NCBI GenBank assembly: GCA_963725155.1
Contig: CAVRXU010000011.1
Coordinates: 62,001-126,000, forward strand
Reading direction: 5' to 3'
DNA: 64,000 nucleotides
Source: DATDAH01 sp963725155
Lineage (GTDB): Bacteria; Actinomycetota; Acidimicrobiia; Acidimicrobiales; DATDAH01
Part shown: in pieces, positions 33,087-42,446 of the stretch
Layout: every line of letters starts with the position of its first letter
How positions within the stretch are numbered: the first letter of the stretch is position 1
Program-made: the position numbers and the translations under genes
Notes under the pieces: model-generated
Seen by the model: only the letters and a program-made list of their open reading frames with translations
What the model was told of the DNA's origin: nothing
Databases searched by the model: none

Positions 33087-34905
33087 CGAGGGTCACCTCC
33101 GCCTCGTCGTCGTCGACCGGCTCGCCGGCGGCGAAGCGCTGGGCCTGGAGGTCGAACATCGTGCGGTAGCGGCCGTCGGCCGCCATCAACTCGTCATGGG
33201 TGCCGAGCTCGATCACCCGGCCGTGTTCGAGGACACAGATCCGGTCGGCGTGACGCACGGTCGAGAAGCGGTGGGAGACCAGGATCGTCGTGCAGTCCCG
33301 GGTCGCGGCCAGGATGCGGTCGAAGATCTCGGCCTCGCCCCGCACGTCGAGCTGGGCGGTCGGCTCGTCGAGCAGGACCAGCCCGGCCCCCTCCTCGACG
33401 GCGCAGAGGGCCCGAGCGAGGGCCACCCGCTGCCACTGCCCGCCGGACAGGTCGGTCCCACCCGCGTAGCCCTTGGCCAGGATGGTGTCGAGGTCGGCCA
33501 GGTCGCTCGCCCCCGCCTCGGCGAGGGCAGCCAGGATGGCTTCGTCGGGCGCTCCGGCAGGGGCCACGTTGTCCCGCAAGGGGAGCTCGAAGCGGACGAA
33601 GTCCTGGAAGACGGCGGTGATCCGGGACCGCCAGCTCTCGAGGTCCAGGTCCCGGAGGTCGATCCCGTCGACCTCTATCGCGCCCTCGTCGGGGTCATAG
33701 AGGCGGCAGAGGAGCTTGGCCAGGGTGGTCTTGCCCGCCCCGTTCTGGCCCACGATGGCCAGCGACGAGCCCGCCGGGATCGTCAGGTCGAGCCCGGCCA
33801 GGACCGGCGTGGAGGTCCCCGGGTAGGCGAAGCTGACGTGGCAGAGGTGGACCTCCGTCGCGGGGAGCGAGGACGCATCCCGCTCCCCGAGAGGCAGCGC
33901 CCCCGCCGGCGCCATCGCCTTGCGCAGGCGGAGGACGGCGGCCACCGGGGCGGCGGCACCGTCCAGAGCCCAGTTGAGGCCCCCGAAGGCGATGGCCGAC
34001 GTGCCGAGGGCGGCCTGGGCGTAGGCCACCAGCCGGCCCAGCTCGAAGTCCCCGTGGTTCGCGGCGACGGCCAGCTGCCAGAACACGAAGAGGTTGGCGG
34101 TGAGGACCACGACCAGGCTGGTCAGCACCGAGCGCTCCCGCATCCGGGTGGCCTCGTACTGCAGCTCGTGGAGCCGGGTGCGACGGGCGATGAAGCGGTC
34201 GAGGGTCCAGCCCCGCAACCCGAAGAGCCGGAGCTCCTTGGCCGCCGGCGGGTCGACCGCCAAGCGGTAGGCGTACTCGGCGTCCCGCTGGGCGCTGCGC
34301 ACCTCCTCGGTGTTGCGGTCCTTCCAGACCCCGCTCTCGCGCAACAGCCAGTGGGTGGCCAACCAGGCCCCGGCCAACAACGGCGGCGCCCACCAGGCGA
34401 AGCCGAACAGGATCGCGGCCGAGGCCAGCCCACCCAGCAGGAGGGCCAGCCCGTCGGCGATGAACCCCAGGGAGATGCGCAGCGGCGGCCCGGTCATCCC
34501 CCGGTCGAACTCCCGGGCGACCTGCAGGTCGTTGGCCAGCTCGGCGTCCTCGAGGTGGCCGATGCCCGGCGGGGCCAGGCAGGTCTCGGTCAGCTCGTCG
34601 TAGAGCCACGCCGCCATGCGGTCGCCGAGGTCGGCGCTGACCGCGTTGTGGATCGGGTTGAGCACCTGGAGGGCGACGAAGACGATGCCGAAGGCGGTGA
34701 GCGGACCGGCCAGGGAGTCACCGTGCTGGACGGCACCGATGAGATAGCCCATGGCCACCGCCATCGCCGCCGGGAGCAGGCCCCGGAGCACCAGGAGCAC
34801 CCACCAGACGGTGGCCAGCCCCCGGTCGGCCGGGTACAGGCTGGCGAAGAAGGTCCACTCCTGGCGCGTCCGCCAGTTCCCGTCGCCCGTGGCCTTGGTC
34901 CCCAC
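33073..34905 (-). CDS. ABC exporter, fused membrane and ATPase domains (partner 1)
   Basis: 610 residues with an N-terminal transmembrane region and a C-terminal ATPase. Walker A is GQNGAGKTT, the signature LSGGQWQR is intact, Walker B is LVLLDEPTAQLD, and the H-loop is ILVSHRFSTV. It is the first of three tightly packed minus-strand genes and overlaps the second exporter subunit. GTG start at 34905. It probably forms the heterodimeric exporter with its neighbour. Confidence 0.9.
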   Translation of the reverse strand: MGTKATGDGNWRTRQEWTFFASLYPADRGLATVWWVLLVLRGLLPAAMAVAMGYLIGAVQHGDSLAGPLTAFGIVFVALQVLNPIHNAVSADLGDRMAAWLYDELTETCLAPPGIGHLEDAELANDLQVAREFDRGMTGPPLRISLGFIADGLALLLGGLASAAILFGFAWWAPPLLAGAWLATHWLLRESGVWKDRNTEEVRSAQRDAEYAYRLAVDPPAAKELRLFGLRGWTLDRFIARRTRLHELQYEATRMRERSVLTSLVVVLTANLFVFWQLAVAANHGDFELGRLVAYAQAALGTSAIAFGGLNWALDGAAAPVAAVLRLRKAMAPAGALPLGERDASSLPATEVHLCHVSFAYPGTSTPVLAGLDLTIPAGSSLAIVGQNGAGKTTLAKLLCRLYDPDEGAIEVDGIDLRDLDLESWRSRITAVFQDFVRFELPLRDNVAPAGAPDEAILAALAEAGASDLADLDTILAKGYAGGTDLSGGQWQRVALARALCAVEEGAGLVLLDEPTAQLDVRGEAEIFDRILAATRDCTTILVSHRFSTVRHADRICVLEHGRVIELGTHDELMAADGRYRTMFDLQAQRFAAGEPVDDDEAEVTLDVLS

Positions 34906-34941
34906 TTAGCCCAGTGTGCCCGCCCGGCACGAGGCGACGGC

Positions 34942-35982
34942 TCAGATCACGATCTCGCTCTTGGTCCGGCCCTGACGGGACCACCAGTTGTCGGTGCGAC
35001 CGAGGCGGAAGCGCTCGGGCTTGTCCTCGTCGGCCAGCAGGTCGGTCTCCAGCCAGAGGCGCTTCAGGTGACGGACCTGGCCGTTGTCCCGGTCGTCGGT
35101 GTAGCCCTCCCGGGCGTGGAGCACGTGGTAGTTGTTCACGAACTGCATGTCCCCCGGCTCCATGGTCATGCTGACGTGGAAGTCGGGATCGGCGCAGAGG
35201 GCATCGACCCGGTCCATCGCCTCGCGAGCGGCGGCGCTGACCGGCGGGGCGTCGGCGTGGCGGGCGGCCGAGGCGATGTAGGGCCGGATGTAGCGCACGA
35301 ACAGGCGGTCGGCCCGCCGGTTGAAGATCGGCATCTCGTACCAGTTCCGGGCTCCGGGGGCCTGCTCGCCCCGGAGGTCGTACGGGAACGGGCCGTAGAG
35401 CTCGGCGGCCAGCTCGGGCGCGGTGCGCACCAGCTCGTTGTGGATGCTGACCACGTTGGCCACCAGGCTGGCCCCGCCACTGGCCCCGGCGTCGAGGCAG
35501 AACAGGCCCACCAGGTCCGAGCCGTCGGAGTGGAACGGGAAGGGCACCCCCCCGATCTCGTTGCCCCGGGCCGTGGGGTCGTCCACCGCCCGGCCCTGGT
35601 CGGTGACGTCGCCCAGCAGGTGGCCTTTGGCGTTCTGGGGCCAGGGCTCACCGAGGTGGACCCCGATCCCCCAGTAGATGCTCGACGCCCGCTCCTTGCT
35701 GTAGCGCTCGGCCGGCAGCCCCCGGATGAGCACGACGCCGTTCCCGTTGATGAGCTCGTCGGTGACCTGCGCCAGCTCGGGGGCCAGAGTGGGCAGCGGG
35801 AAGTCGGCCCGGGTGATGTCGAGCACGTCGTCGGTGACGGTCTCGGCGTGGACGAGGGCGGCGTCCAGCTCGGCCACGTGGGCGTCGGTGAGGGTGACCA
35901 CGTAGTCGTCGCCGATGTCGGCGGCGCGCCACTCACAGCCCGTCTCCAGGGGGATGAGGTCGGCAGGGTCGACGGTCGTCAT
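34942..35982 (-). CDS. TauD/TfdA-family Fe(II)/2-oxoglutarate dioxygenase
   Basis: 346 residues. The facial triad is visible: H151-x-D153 (FHSDGSD) and the distal H289 (VLHAREGY) followed by the 2-oxoglutarate-binding Arg R291. ELINGNGVVLIRGLP matches the TauD fold start. It hydroxylates an unknown substrate using O2 and 2-oxoglutarate. Its start overlaps the stop of the upstream F420 oxidoreductase gene by one base, so the two are a translational pair and may act in sequence on one catabolic substrate. Confidence 0.88.
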   Translation of the reverse strand: MTTVDPADLIPLETGCEWRAADIGDDYVVTLTDAHVAELDAALVHAETVTDDVLDITRADFPLPTLAPELAQVTDELINGNGVVLIRGLPAERYSKERASSIYWGIGVHLGEPWPQNAKGHLLGDVTDQGRAVDDPTARGNEIGGVPFPFHSDGSDLVGLFCLDAGASGGASLVANVVSIHNELVRTAPELAAELYGPFPYDLRGEQAPGARNWYEMPIFNRRADRLFVRYIRPYIASAARHADAPPVSAAAREAMDRVDALCADPDFHVSMTMEPGDMQFVNNYHVLHAREGYTDDRDNGQVRHLKRLWLETDLLADEDKPERFRLGRTDNWWSRQGRTKSEIVI

Positions 35983-37004
35983 CAGATGGCTCCTTGGCGG
36001 AGGGCGGGCAGGACTTCACCGGTGACGAGGCGGTCCGCCATCCGAGCATCGTCCCGGTCGGCGCCGAAGGTGGGCCCGGTCAGGACGACGCGCTCGAGAC
36101 CGAGGTCGGCCAGCTCCTTCAGGCGGGCGGCGCAACGCTCCGGAGGGCCGACGACGGCGAAGCGATCGACGAACTCGGGGGCCAGCGGGTCGGTGTGGTC
36201 GGCCCGGTTGTTCAGGTGCTGGTTGCTGTCGTAGCGCCGCCCCACCTCGGCCACGATCGCCTGGTCACCCTCGTCGAGCCCCGCCCCGGTCGAGCCGGGC
36301 ATGGCGCTGAAGTGGGCGAACGCGGCGACCCCGCCGGCGATGAGGCCCCGAGCCGTGTCGAGATCGGGGTGGCAGCCGATGTTGACGTAGGCCCCGAACG
36401 TGAGGTCGGCGGGGTCCCGCCCCGCGTCGGCCGCGGCCTTGCGGGCCAGGTCGAGGCCCCAGGCCAGGCGCTCGGGATCGGCCCCCAGGGCGAAGGTGAT
36501 CGTGTCGGCCGTGCGGGCGGCCAGGTCGATGACTTTGGGCCCGCTGGCGGCCACGTCTAGAGGCACCGTGGCCTGCTTCGCCCGGTCCAGCCAGCGGATG
36601 CGGCTGGGGCGGCCGTCGAGGTCGAGGGTCTCGCCCGTCAGGTAGGCCTGGACGTCGACCAGCGCGGCTCGGAAGTCGGCCACGGGCTGCGGCGGGCGCC
36701 CGAGGTGGAACAGGGCGGTGTCGCCCCGGCCGACGCCGAGGATGAAGCGACCGCCGGTCTCCTCCTGCACCGTGATGGCCGCGTTGGCCAGCGCCGCGGG
36801 GTGCCGGGTGAAGAGGTTGGCTACACCGGTGCCGAAGCGCAGGTGCTCGGTGGCCCGCCCGGCCAGGGCCACCGCCACGAACGGGTCGCCGATCAGGTTC
36901 TGGGAGTCGGTGAAGGTGATGCCATCCCAGCCGGCCGCCTCAGCGCGTGCGGCTTGCGTCTCGATGGTCCCCGTCTCCGGGGTCCGGGTGGCCCAGAACT
37001 GCAC
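35982..37004 (-). CDS. Luciferase-like (LLM class) F420-dependent oxidoreductase
   Basis: 340-residue TIM-barrel flavin/F420 enzyme. EAAGWDGITFTDSQN, LRFGTGVANLFTRHPAALANAA and RFILGVGRGDTALFHLG are typical of actinobacterial LLM F420-dependent oxidoreductases. GTG start. The pair with the TauD-like dioxygenase downstream suggests a small degradative or biosynthetic module. The choice between F420 and FMN is inferred from the clade, not proved. Confidence 0.87.
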   Translation of the reverse strand: MQFWATRTPETGTIETQAARAEAAGWDGITFTDSQNLIGDPFVAVALAGRATEHLRFGTGVANLFTRHPAALANAAITVQEETGGRFILGVGRGDTALFHLGRPPQPVADFRAALVDVQAYLTGETLDLDGRPSRIRWLDRAKQATVPLDVAASGPKVIDLAARTADTITFALGADPERLAWGLDLARKAAADAGRDPADLTFGAYVNIGCHPDLDTARGLIAGGVAAFAHFSAMPGSTGAGLDEGDQAIVAEVGRRYDSNQHLNNRADHTDPLAPEFVDRFAVVGPPERCAARLKELADLGLERVVLTGPTFGADRDDARMADRLVTGEVLPALRQGAI

Positions 37005-37135
37005 GGACGGTTCCCCCTGGTCGTCGGATCGACGGTAATCGGTCGAACCGGACGCGTCGCCGCCCGCGGCCGGGGTGGGCTGCGGGCGGCTGGGGTGAGG
37101 GCCGGGGCGGTTGATGGGGCTGACGGGGACCCGCG

Positions 37136-38399
37136 TCAGCCGCGGGTGGGCACAAGGTCAGGCGGTGCGTTGCCCATGGTGAGGTCGCGGGGCCGGCGGC
37201 GTTGGGGGGCGGGGGTGAGCGGGAAGGGGACGAAGCGGAGTGTGCGATCGGGTCGGACCTCGGGCTCCAGGCCGCACTCGTGCACCCAGTGATGGTGATA
37301 GGAGCACAGGGGCACGAGGTTGTCGAGGTCGGTGGGCCCGCCCTTGTCCCAGGGGCGGAGATGGTGGATCTCGCACCAGTCGAACTCGACGTCGCAGCCT
37401 TCCGCGGCGCAGGTCGGGTGCAGGGCCCGCAGGGCGAGACGTTGCTTGTAGGTGGCCAGGCGGACCGTCCGCCCGACATCGAGGGGGACCCCGTGGTCGT
37501 CGAGGACCATGGGCAGGATGTCGGCTTCACAGGCCAGACGGCGGATCTGGTTGGCGGTGAGGCGGGTGCCGTCATCGAGTTGGCACCAGCCCCGCACCCG
37601 GAGCTGGTCCCACAGCACCGACATCTCCGTCATCGCCAGGATCACGGGGCGGGCCCGGTGCTTGGTGATCACATCGGCGCCCCGGGAGCGGCGGGCCACC
37701 TCCACCACGGCGTCGGCCAGGACCTGACGGAACGGCCGCTGCTGTTCGGGCCGCAGTTTGGCCTTGCGGTCGGCGCGTTGCATCTCCGCGGCGGCGTCAC
37801 GGACGGCGCCGTAGAAGACGGCGTCGGACTCGTCGTCGAGCTCGACCACGGTGCGGTGCAGCCCGTCTCTGGTCCGGGACCGGATCACCTTCCGGCGGCG
37901 GCGCTGCCGCTCCAGCGGGGATCAGGGCCGTGTCGCGGGTCTCGTCGAGGTCGCGGGCCCAGTCGCCCATCCGGTCCCGGAACACTTCGGCAGCAGGGCT
38001 GACGGCCCAACCGACGATCTCGGTTTCGGCGTCGAGGAGGTTGTCGCGGTGGGGGCTGTCGGCGTGGTCGGCCAGGACCCGGGCGTGATCGAACCCGATC
38101 CGGCCCTGAGCCCATGCCGTCCGGGCGGCGGGCAGCGCCGCGAGTTGGCGGGCGACGTGGGTGCGGGTCCGGGCGGTGTGGCGGGCGATGCCGGTGTTCT
38201 GCCGGAGCCAGGCCGCGGTGTCCCGGAAGTAGTCCCGGCCTTTGGCCCGCAGGACTTCGATCTCGATGAGCAGGTCGGCTTCTTCGGCATCGAGGCGGTC
38301 CCGGCGTTCCTGGAGCCCTCTGGCCCGGTCCGCCAGCGCCGACGGATCCTGGGCGAGCAGGTCCTGGTGGGGGCCGGGGGCGGGAGGTGAGTCGAACAT
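37136..38399 (-). pseudogene. DUF222 / HNH endonuclease protein, frameshifted
   Basis: The N-terminal part (start 38399) is a DUF222 domain: long charged helices with RTRTHVARQLAALP and IGFDHARVLADHA. The frame breaks near 37912. Removing one base of the G pair there (C-C on the plus strand) restores IPAERQRRRRKVIRSRTRDG, leading into the HNH half (CAAEGCDVEFDWCEIHHLRPWDKGG, NLVPLCSYHHHWVHE), which is intact to the stop at 37136. DUF222/HNH proteins are abundant, multi-copy actinobacterial genes of uncertain role, possibly self-splicing-element- or phage-related. Either a recent one-base insertion or a sequencing error; all catalytic HNH residues remain. Confidence 0.8.
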
Positions 38400-38550
38400 C
38401 TGTACTCAACTTTAGATGGTCGTCACTCGCAACGCAACACCTGTTCGGGATTCATTTTCCGCCGTGGCCGCCCAGCGGCTCGCCACGGCCCGATTCGGCA
38501 TCGGACGCAGCCCAGTCGCGCAGCTGACCGCTGACAGCGTCCTTCGCCAC

Positions 38551-38568
38551 GGGGGCGACGGCGCCCCC
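38551..38568. terminator. GC-rich hairpin downstream of dehydrogenase gene
   Basis: GGGGGCG (38551-38557), loop ACGG, CGCCCCC (38562-38568): a perfect 7-bp stem about 110 bases past the stop of the minus-strand dehydrogenase, with no T-run. It lies in the 280-base gap that otherwise holds no recognisable gene. Confidence 0.35.
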
Positions 38569-38679
38569 ACGGCCGGATCAGAACCCACCGAACGGGGTCA
38601 GGCGGCGTGCGGCCGGCAAGCCGTGGCTGAGTCGCTCCGTGACCTCAACGAGGTCGAGGTGGACGCGCCGGATGTGGCC

Positions 38680-39843
38680 TCACCGCCCGGTCCAGATGCG
38701 CTCCTCGGGGGCCACGGCGTCCATGCGTCGCTCGGCCAGCCGGTCGGCGGCGGTGCTCGGCGTGATCCCGTCGGCCTCGGCGAGCTGCACGACCTCGAGC
38801 AGCGTGTCGTGGATGCCACCCGCCTTCGCCTTCGCTCGCTCGAAGTCGAAGCCGTGTCGCTCGTCGGCGACCTGGATGACGCCACCCGCGTTGACGAGGT
38901 AGTCGGGGCAGTAGAGGACGTCCCGGGCCGCGAGGGTGACGTCAACGCCGTCGTGGGCGAGCTGGTTGTTGGCGCTGCCGCACACGACCTCGGCCCGCAA
39001 CGTGGCAGCCACATCGTCGTCCAGCGCGTGGCCGAGCGCGCACGGCGCGAAGACGTCGAGCGCGGTGTTCACGAGCGTCGCCGAGTCGGCGACGACGTTC
39101 ACGTCCGGATGGTGCTCGCGCACCCACGCGATCGCCCGCGGGTCGACGTCGGTCACGACGACCGTGGCGCCATCGGCGAGGGCGAGCTCGGTGAGGTGGC
39201 GGCCGACCTTGCCGACGCCGGCGACACCGACGCGGAGCCCCGCCAGCGATGCGGCGCCCCAGCGGTGACGGGCCGCGGCGCGCATGCCCTGGTACACCCC
39301 GTACGCCGTGAGCACCGCGGAGTCGCCCGCCCCGCCCTGCTCCGGGCTGCGTCCGGTCACGAAGTCGCACGTCTCGGCGATGACGTCCATGTCGGCGACG
39401 TAGGTGCCGACGTCGCACGCGGTGATGTAGCGCCCGCCGAGCCCCTGCACGAAGCGCCCGTAGGCGCGGAGCAGCGGGGCCGACTTGGCCGTCGACGGAT
39501 CGCCGATGATGACGGCCTTGCCGCCGCCGTGGTCGAGGCCGGCGAGGGCGTTCTTGTAGGCCATCGCCCGGCTCAGCTCCAGCACGTCGGCGAGCGCGGC
39601 GGCGGGCGACGGATACGGGTGGAAGCGGGTGCCGCCGAGGGCCGGCCCGAGCGCGGTGGACCAGATGGCGACGACCGCCCGCAGCCCCGTGACCGGGTCG
39701 TGACAGAACGTCACCTGCTCGTGCGCCGTCTCCGGAATCACGGCGACGGCCAAACCCAGATCATCGGGGCTCGGACAACTGGACGAGGCCGCCGGCCCGT
39801 AGGGCGGGGCAGTCCGGCCATCGCCGTGATGTCCATCGGACAC
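38680..39843 (-). CDS. Leucine/valine (Glu/Leu/Phe/Val family) dehydrogenase
   Basis: About 387 residues. EQVTFCHDPVTGLRAVVAIWSTALGPALGGTR is the substrate-domain start, AYKNALAGLDHGGGKAVI contains the two catalytic lysines (about K97 and K109), and VGVAGVGKVGRHL is the NAD-binding loop. The length and motifs fit branched-chain amino acid dehydrogenases, which deaminate Leu/Val to 2-oxo acids with NAD. The start is uncertain: GTG 39843 follows AGGGAGG closely, but GTG 39900 and others in frame are possible. Confidence 0.87.
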   Translation of the reverse strand: MSDGHHGDGRTAPPYGPAASSSCPSPDDLGLAVAVIPETAHEQVTFCHDPVTGLRAVVAIWSTALGPALGGTRFHPYPSPAAALADVLELSRAMAYKNALAGLDHGGGKAVIIGDPSTAKSAPLLRAYGRFVQGLGGRYITACDVGTYVADMDVIAETCDFVTGRSPEQGGAGDSAVLTAYGVYQGMRAAARHRWGAASLAGLRVGVAGVGKVGRHLTELALADGATVVVTDVDPRAIAWVREHHPDVNVVADSATLVNTALDVFAPCALGHALDDDVAATLRAEVVCGSANNQLAHDGVDVTLAARDVLYCPDYLVNAGGVIQVADERHGFDFERAKAKAGGIHDTLLEVVQLAEADGITPSTAADRLAERRMDAVAPEERIWTGR

Positions 39844-40094
39844 AGCCTCCCTGATCGCATGGGTTTCCACCACCCGTTCGTACCCGGCGGCCAGGAGCAC
39901 ATGACCACCGGCGACCTCAGGCGGTGTCCGATCGCCTTGCCGGCCAGTGGGACCGTGGCGGGGAGGTCGCTGTCAGTTGCTCATCGGCTGACGGCCACCC
40001 GGTGGCCGCGGTCGGGCCAGGGCAGTGGCCCTTCGTAGGCCGAGGCCAGCGGGTCGGGCCGGTGCCGTGGTCGGTCGTGCTAGACGTTCACGCC

Positions 40095-40652
40095 GTGACC
40101 GACGACCCGACCTTCCGGGAACGGCTCGACGCCTGCGTCGGCCAGCCCGTCGGCGCCGGCGTGTCGGTGGCCCCCGACCCGGTGAACCAGCCAATGATCC
40201 GGCACTGGGCGGCCGCCTTCGAGGACGACAACCCCGTCTACACGGACCCCGAGGCCGCGGCGGCGTCCCGCCACGGTCAGATCGTGGCCCCGCCGCTCAT
40301 GCTCCAGACCTGGACCATGGCCACCCCCCTCATCCGCGGGATCGGCGAGCGAGGGGGGTCGCCCGTCGAGTCCGAGACCATGGCCGACAGCGCCATCGCC
40401 ATCCTCGACCAAGCCGGCTTCACCGCCACGCTGGCGTCCAACTCCGAGTTCGACATCGCCCGTTACCTGCACCTGGGCGAGGTGGTGTCGTCGAGCACCG
40501 TCATCGAATCGATCTCCGACGAGAAGCAGACCCGCATCGGGCCCGGCCACTTCGTCACCTGGGTCACGACCTACCTCGACGAGGCCGGCGAGGTCGTGGG
40601 CACCCAGACCTTCCGCATCCTGAAGTTCAAGCCCGGCGGGGCCCCGTCATGA
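40095..40652 (+). CDS. MaoC-like hydratase, FAS1-like dehydratase subunit
   Basis: 185-residue hotdog-fold protein. NQPMIRHWAAAFEDDNPVYTDP and APPLMLQTWTM are the N-terminal MaoC/FAS1-like dehydratase motifs. The second gene overlaps by four bases and supplies a MaoC domain with a catalytic D/H-type segment. This matches two-subunit enoyl-CoA hydratases such as the mycobacterial ChsH1-ChsH2 steroid side-chain enzymes. GTG 40095 follows TAGACG (40081-40086) by eight bases without a Shine-Dalgarno. Confidence 0.85.
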   Translation: MTDDPTFRERLDACVGQPVGAGVSVAPDPVNQPMIRHWAAAFEDDNPVYTDPEAAAASRHGQIVAPPLMLQTWTMATPLIRGIGERGGSPVESETMADSAIAILDQAGFTATLASNSEFDIARYLHLGEVVSSSTVIESISDEKQTRIGPGHFVTWVTTYLDEAGEVVGTQTFRILKFKPGGAPS

Positions 40653-41104
40653 CCGTCTCCCGCTCCCCCACCTGGACCGACCTCGCCGTCGGCGACGAGC
40701 TTCCCGGGCTGGCCCTCGAGATGACGGCCACGCACATCGTGGCCGGCGCCGTCGCCACCCGTGACTTCATGCCCGTGCACCACGACCGGGACTACGCCAA
40801 CGCCCAGGGCGCCAGCGACATCTTCATGAACATCCTCTCCAGCACGGCCCACTGCAGCCGGTGGCTCACCGACTGGGCCGGCCCCGACGCCATGGTCCGG
40901 CACCTGGCCATCCGCCTCGGTGTGCCCGTCATGCCGGGGGCCACCCTCAGCTTCTCCGGGACGATCGCGGACCTCGCCGAGGACGGCGACGAGGGCCGCG
41001 TCGACGTCGACTTCCGAGCCACCACGGCCCTCGGCGACCACCTCACCGGCACGGCCACGGTGACCCTGCCGCTCCCTCAGAGGATCGACACCAGCTCCCG
41101 GTAG
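40649..41104 (+). CDS. MaoC-like hydratase, second subunit
   Basis: 151-residue hotdog protein with ATRDFMPVHHDRDYANAQGASDIFMN, where D and H correspond to the hydratase dyad region of MaoC proteins. Overlaps the preceding MaoC gene (ATGA). Together they should form a heteromeric (R)-specific enoyl-CoA hydratase. Whether the substrate is a fatty acyl-, steroid- or other CoA is not visible, since no thiolase or acyl-CoA dehydrogenase lies next to them. Confidence 0.87.
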   Translation: MTVSRSPTWTDLAVGDELPGLALEMTATHIVAGAVATRDFMPVHHDRDYANAQGASDIFMNILSSTAHCSRWLTDWAGPDAMVRHLAIRLGVPVMPGATLSFSGTIADLAEDGDEGRVDVDFRATTALGDHLTGTATVTLPLPQRIDTSSR

Positions 41105-41141
41105 GGGTCGAGGCGACGGTCCTCGGCTGAGGCGCTGTTCG

Positions 41142-42311
41142 TCAGGCCGGGAGGGCGCGGATCAGGGCATCGATCTCGTCCTCGGTGTTGTAGTAGTGGA
41201 CCGACGCCCGGACGAGGGCCGCCAACCCTCGCTCGGGGAGGTCGTAGTGCGCCCACGCCGCGGGCGACACCGAGGTGTTGATGCCGGCATTGCTGAGGCG
41301 GGCCTGCACCTCCTCAGGCTCGTGGCCGTCGACGGTGAAGGTCACGATCCCGCCCCGGCGCTCACCCTTGTCGTGTGACCGAACACCGTCCCGTTCACCC
41401 AGTCGCGCCCGCAGGGTCGCGCCGAGCGCCTGGATCCGGTCCCAGGTCGCGTCGACATCCAACGCCAGCGCGTAGTCGACCGCGGCGCCGAGGCCGAGCT
41501 TGCCGGCGTGGCTGGTCTCCCAGTTCTCGAAGCGGCGGGCGTCGTCCCGAATGGCGTAGGTGTCGATGCCGGTCCAGTCGGCGGCGTGGAGGTCGAGGAA
41601 CGGCGGCACCAGCAGGTCGAGGGCCCGGTCGCTGACGTAGAGGAAGCCGGTCCCCCGCGGGCCCCGCAGGTACTTCCGTCCGGTGGCCGACAGGACGTCG
41701 CAGCCGATGGCCCCGACGTCGACCGGCAGCTGGCCCGTCGACTGACAAGCGTCCAGGACGTAGAACACGTCGTGGGCCGCGCAGAGGGCCCCCACGGCCT
41801 CGGCCGGGTTGACCAGGCCACCGTTCGTCGGCACGTGGGTCAGGGCCACCATCGCCGCCCCTGCGCCGAGCTCGGCCTCCAGGTGGTCGAGCGAGATCTG
41901 ACCGTGCTCGTCGTCCTCGATGAGCACGATCTCGATGGCGAAGCGGTCGCACAGCTGGAGCAGGGCGATGACGTTGCTGGCGTACTCGGCCCGGGCGGTG
42001 AGCACCCGGTCCCCGGGTTGGAACGGGTAGCCGTACACGGCCATGTCCCAGGCTCGGGTGGCGTTCTCGATCGTGGCGATCTGCCGGGCCTCGGCCCCGA
42101 TCAACGCCGCGATCGAGGCGTAGACCGCCTCCTCCCGGTCGGCCGCCTCCGCGGCCGCCTCGTAACCCCCGATCAACGCCTCCCGGCGCAGGTGGTCGAC
42201 CACGGTGTCGACCACGACCTGCGGCGGCAGGGCGGCGCCGGCGTTGTTGAAGTGGACCACGGACTCGACGCCGGGCGTGTCCCGGCGGACCCCCTCGAGC
42301 GAACGGCGCAT
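41142..42311 (-). CDS. Class V aminotransferase (second copy)
   Basis: 389-residue fold-type-I PLP enzyme. FNNAGAALPPQVVVDTVVDHL is the N-terminal substrate loop, D187 (VLDACQSTGQLP) the pyridine-N contact, and K213 (SATGRKYLRGPRGTGFLYV) the Schiff-base lysine. The RKYLRGPRGTGFL stretch is typical of aminotransferase V proteins related to isopenicillin N epimerase/cysteine lyase-like rather than true desulfurases. Only distantly like the gene at 24172. The ATG at 42311 fits the domain start. Divergent from the Rrf2 gene. Confidence 0.85.
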   Translation of the reverse strand: MRRSLEGVRRDTPGVESVVHFNNAGAALPPQVVVDTVVDHLRREALIGGYEAAAEAADREEAVYASIAALIGAEARQIATIENATRAWDMAVYGYPFQPGDRVLTARAEYASNVIALLQLCDRFAIEIVLIEDDEHGQISLDHLEAELGAGAAMVALTHVPTNGGLVNPAEAVGALCAAHDVFYVLDACQSTGQLPVDVGAIGCDVLSATGRKYLRGPRGTGFLYVSDRALDLLVPPFLDLHAADWTGIDTYAIRDDARRFENWETSHAGKLGLGAAVDYALALDVDATWDRIQALGATLRARLGERDGVRSHDKGERRGGIVTFTVDGHEPEEVQARLSNAGINTSVSPAAWAHYDLPERGLAALVRASVHYYNTEDEIDALIRALPA

Positions 42312-42409
42312 GCCGTGCACCGTAACCACCGCCGATCCGGCCCTCGCCCGCCGATCGACCACCTGCCGGAGCAGGGGGAGGACAGGATCAAACTGGGGTC
42401 GAAGGTCCC

Positions 42410-42438
42410 TTCACGAACATGGCCGCCAGTCGTATAGT
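42410..42438 (+). promoter_or_regulatory. Promoter of the Rrf2 operon
   Basis: TTCACG (42410-42415), a 17-base spacer and TATAGT (42433-42438). The ATG at 42447 begins eight bases after the -10, so the transcript should be leaderless or nearly so. Confidence 0.6.
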
Positions 42439-42446
42439 CACAGAGT

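Noticed and set aside
38400..38679. 280-base gap between HNH and dehydrogenase genes as a possible gene or RNA
   Set aside because: No open frame with family features, no tRNA-like cloverleaf; only one GC hairpin.
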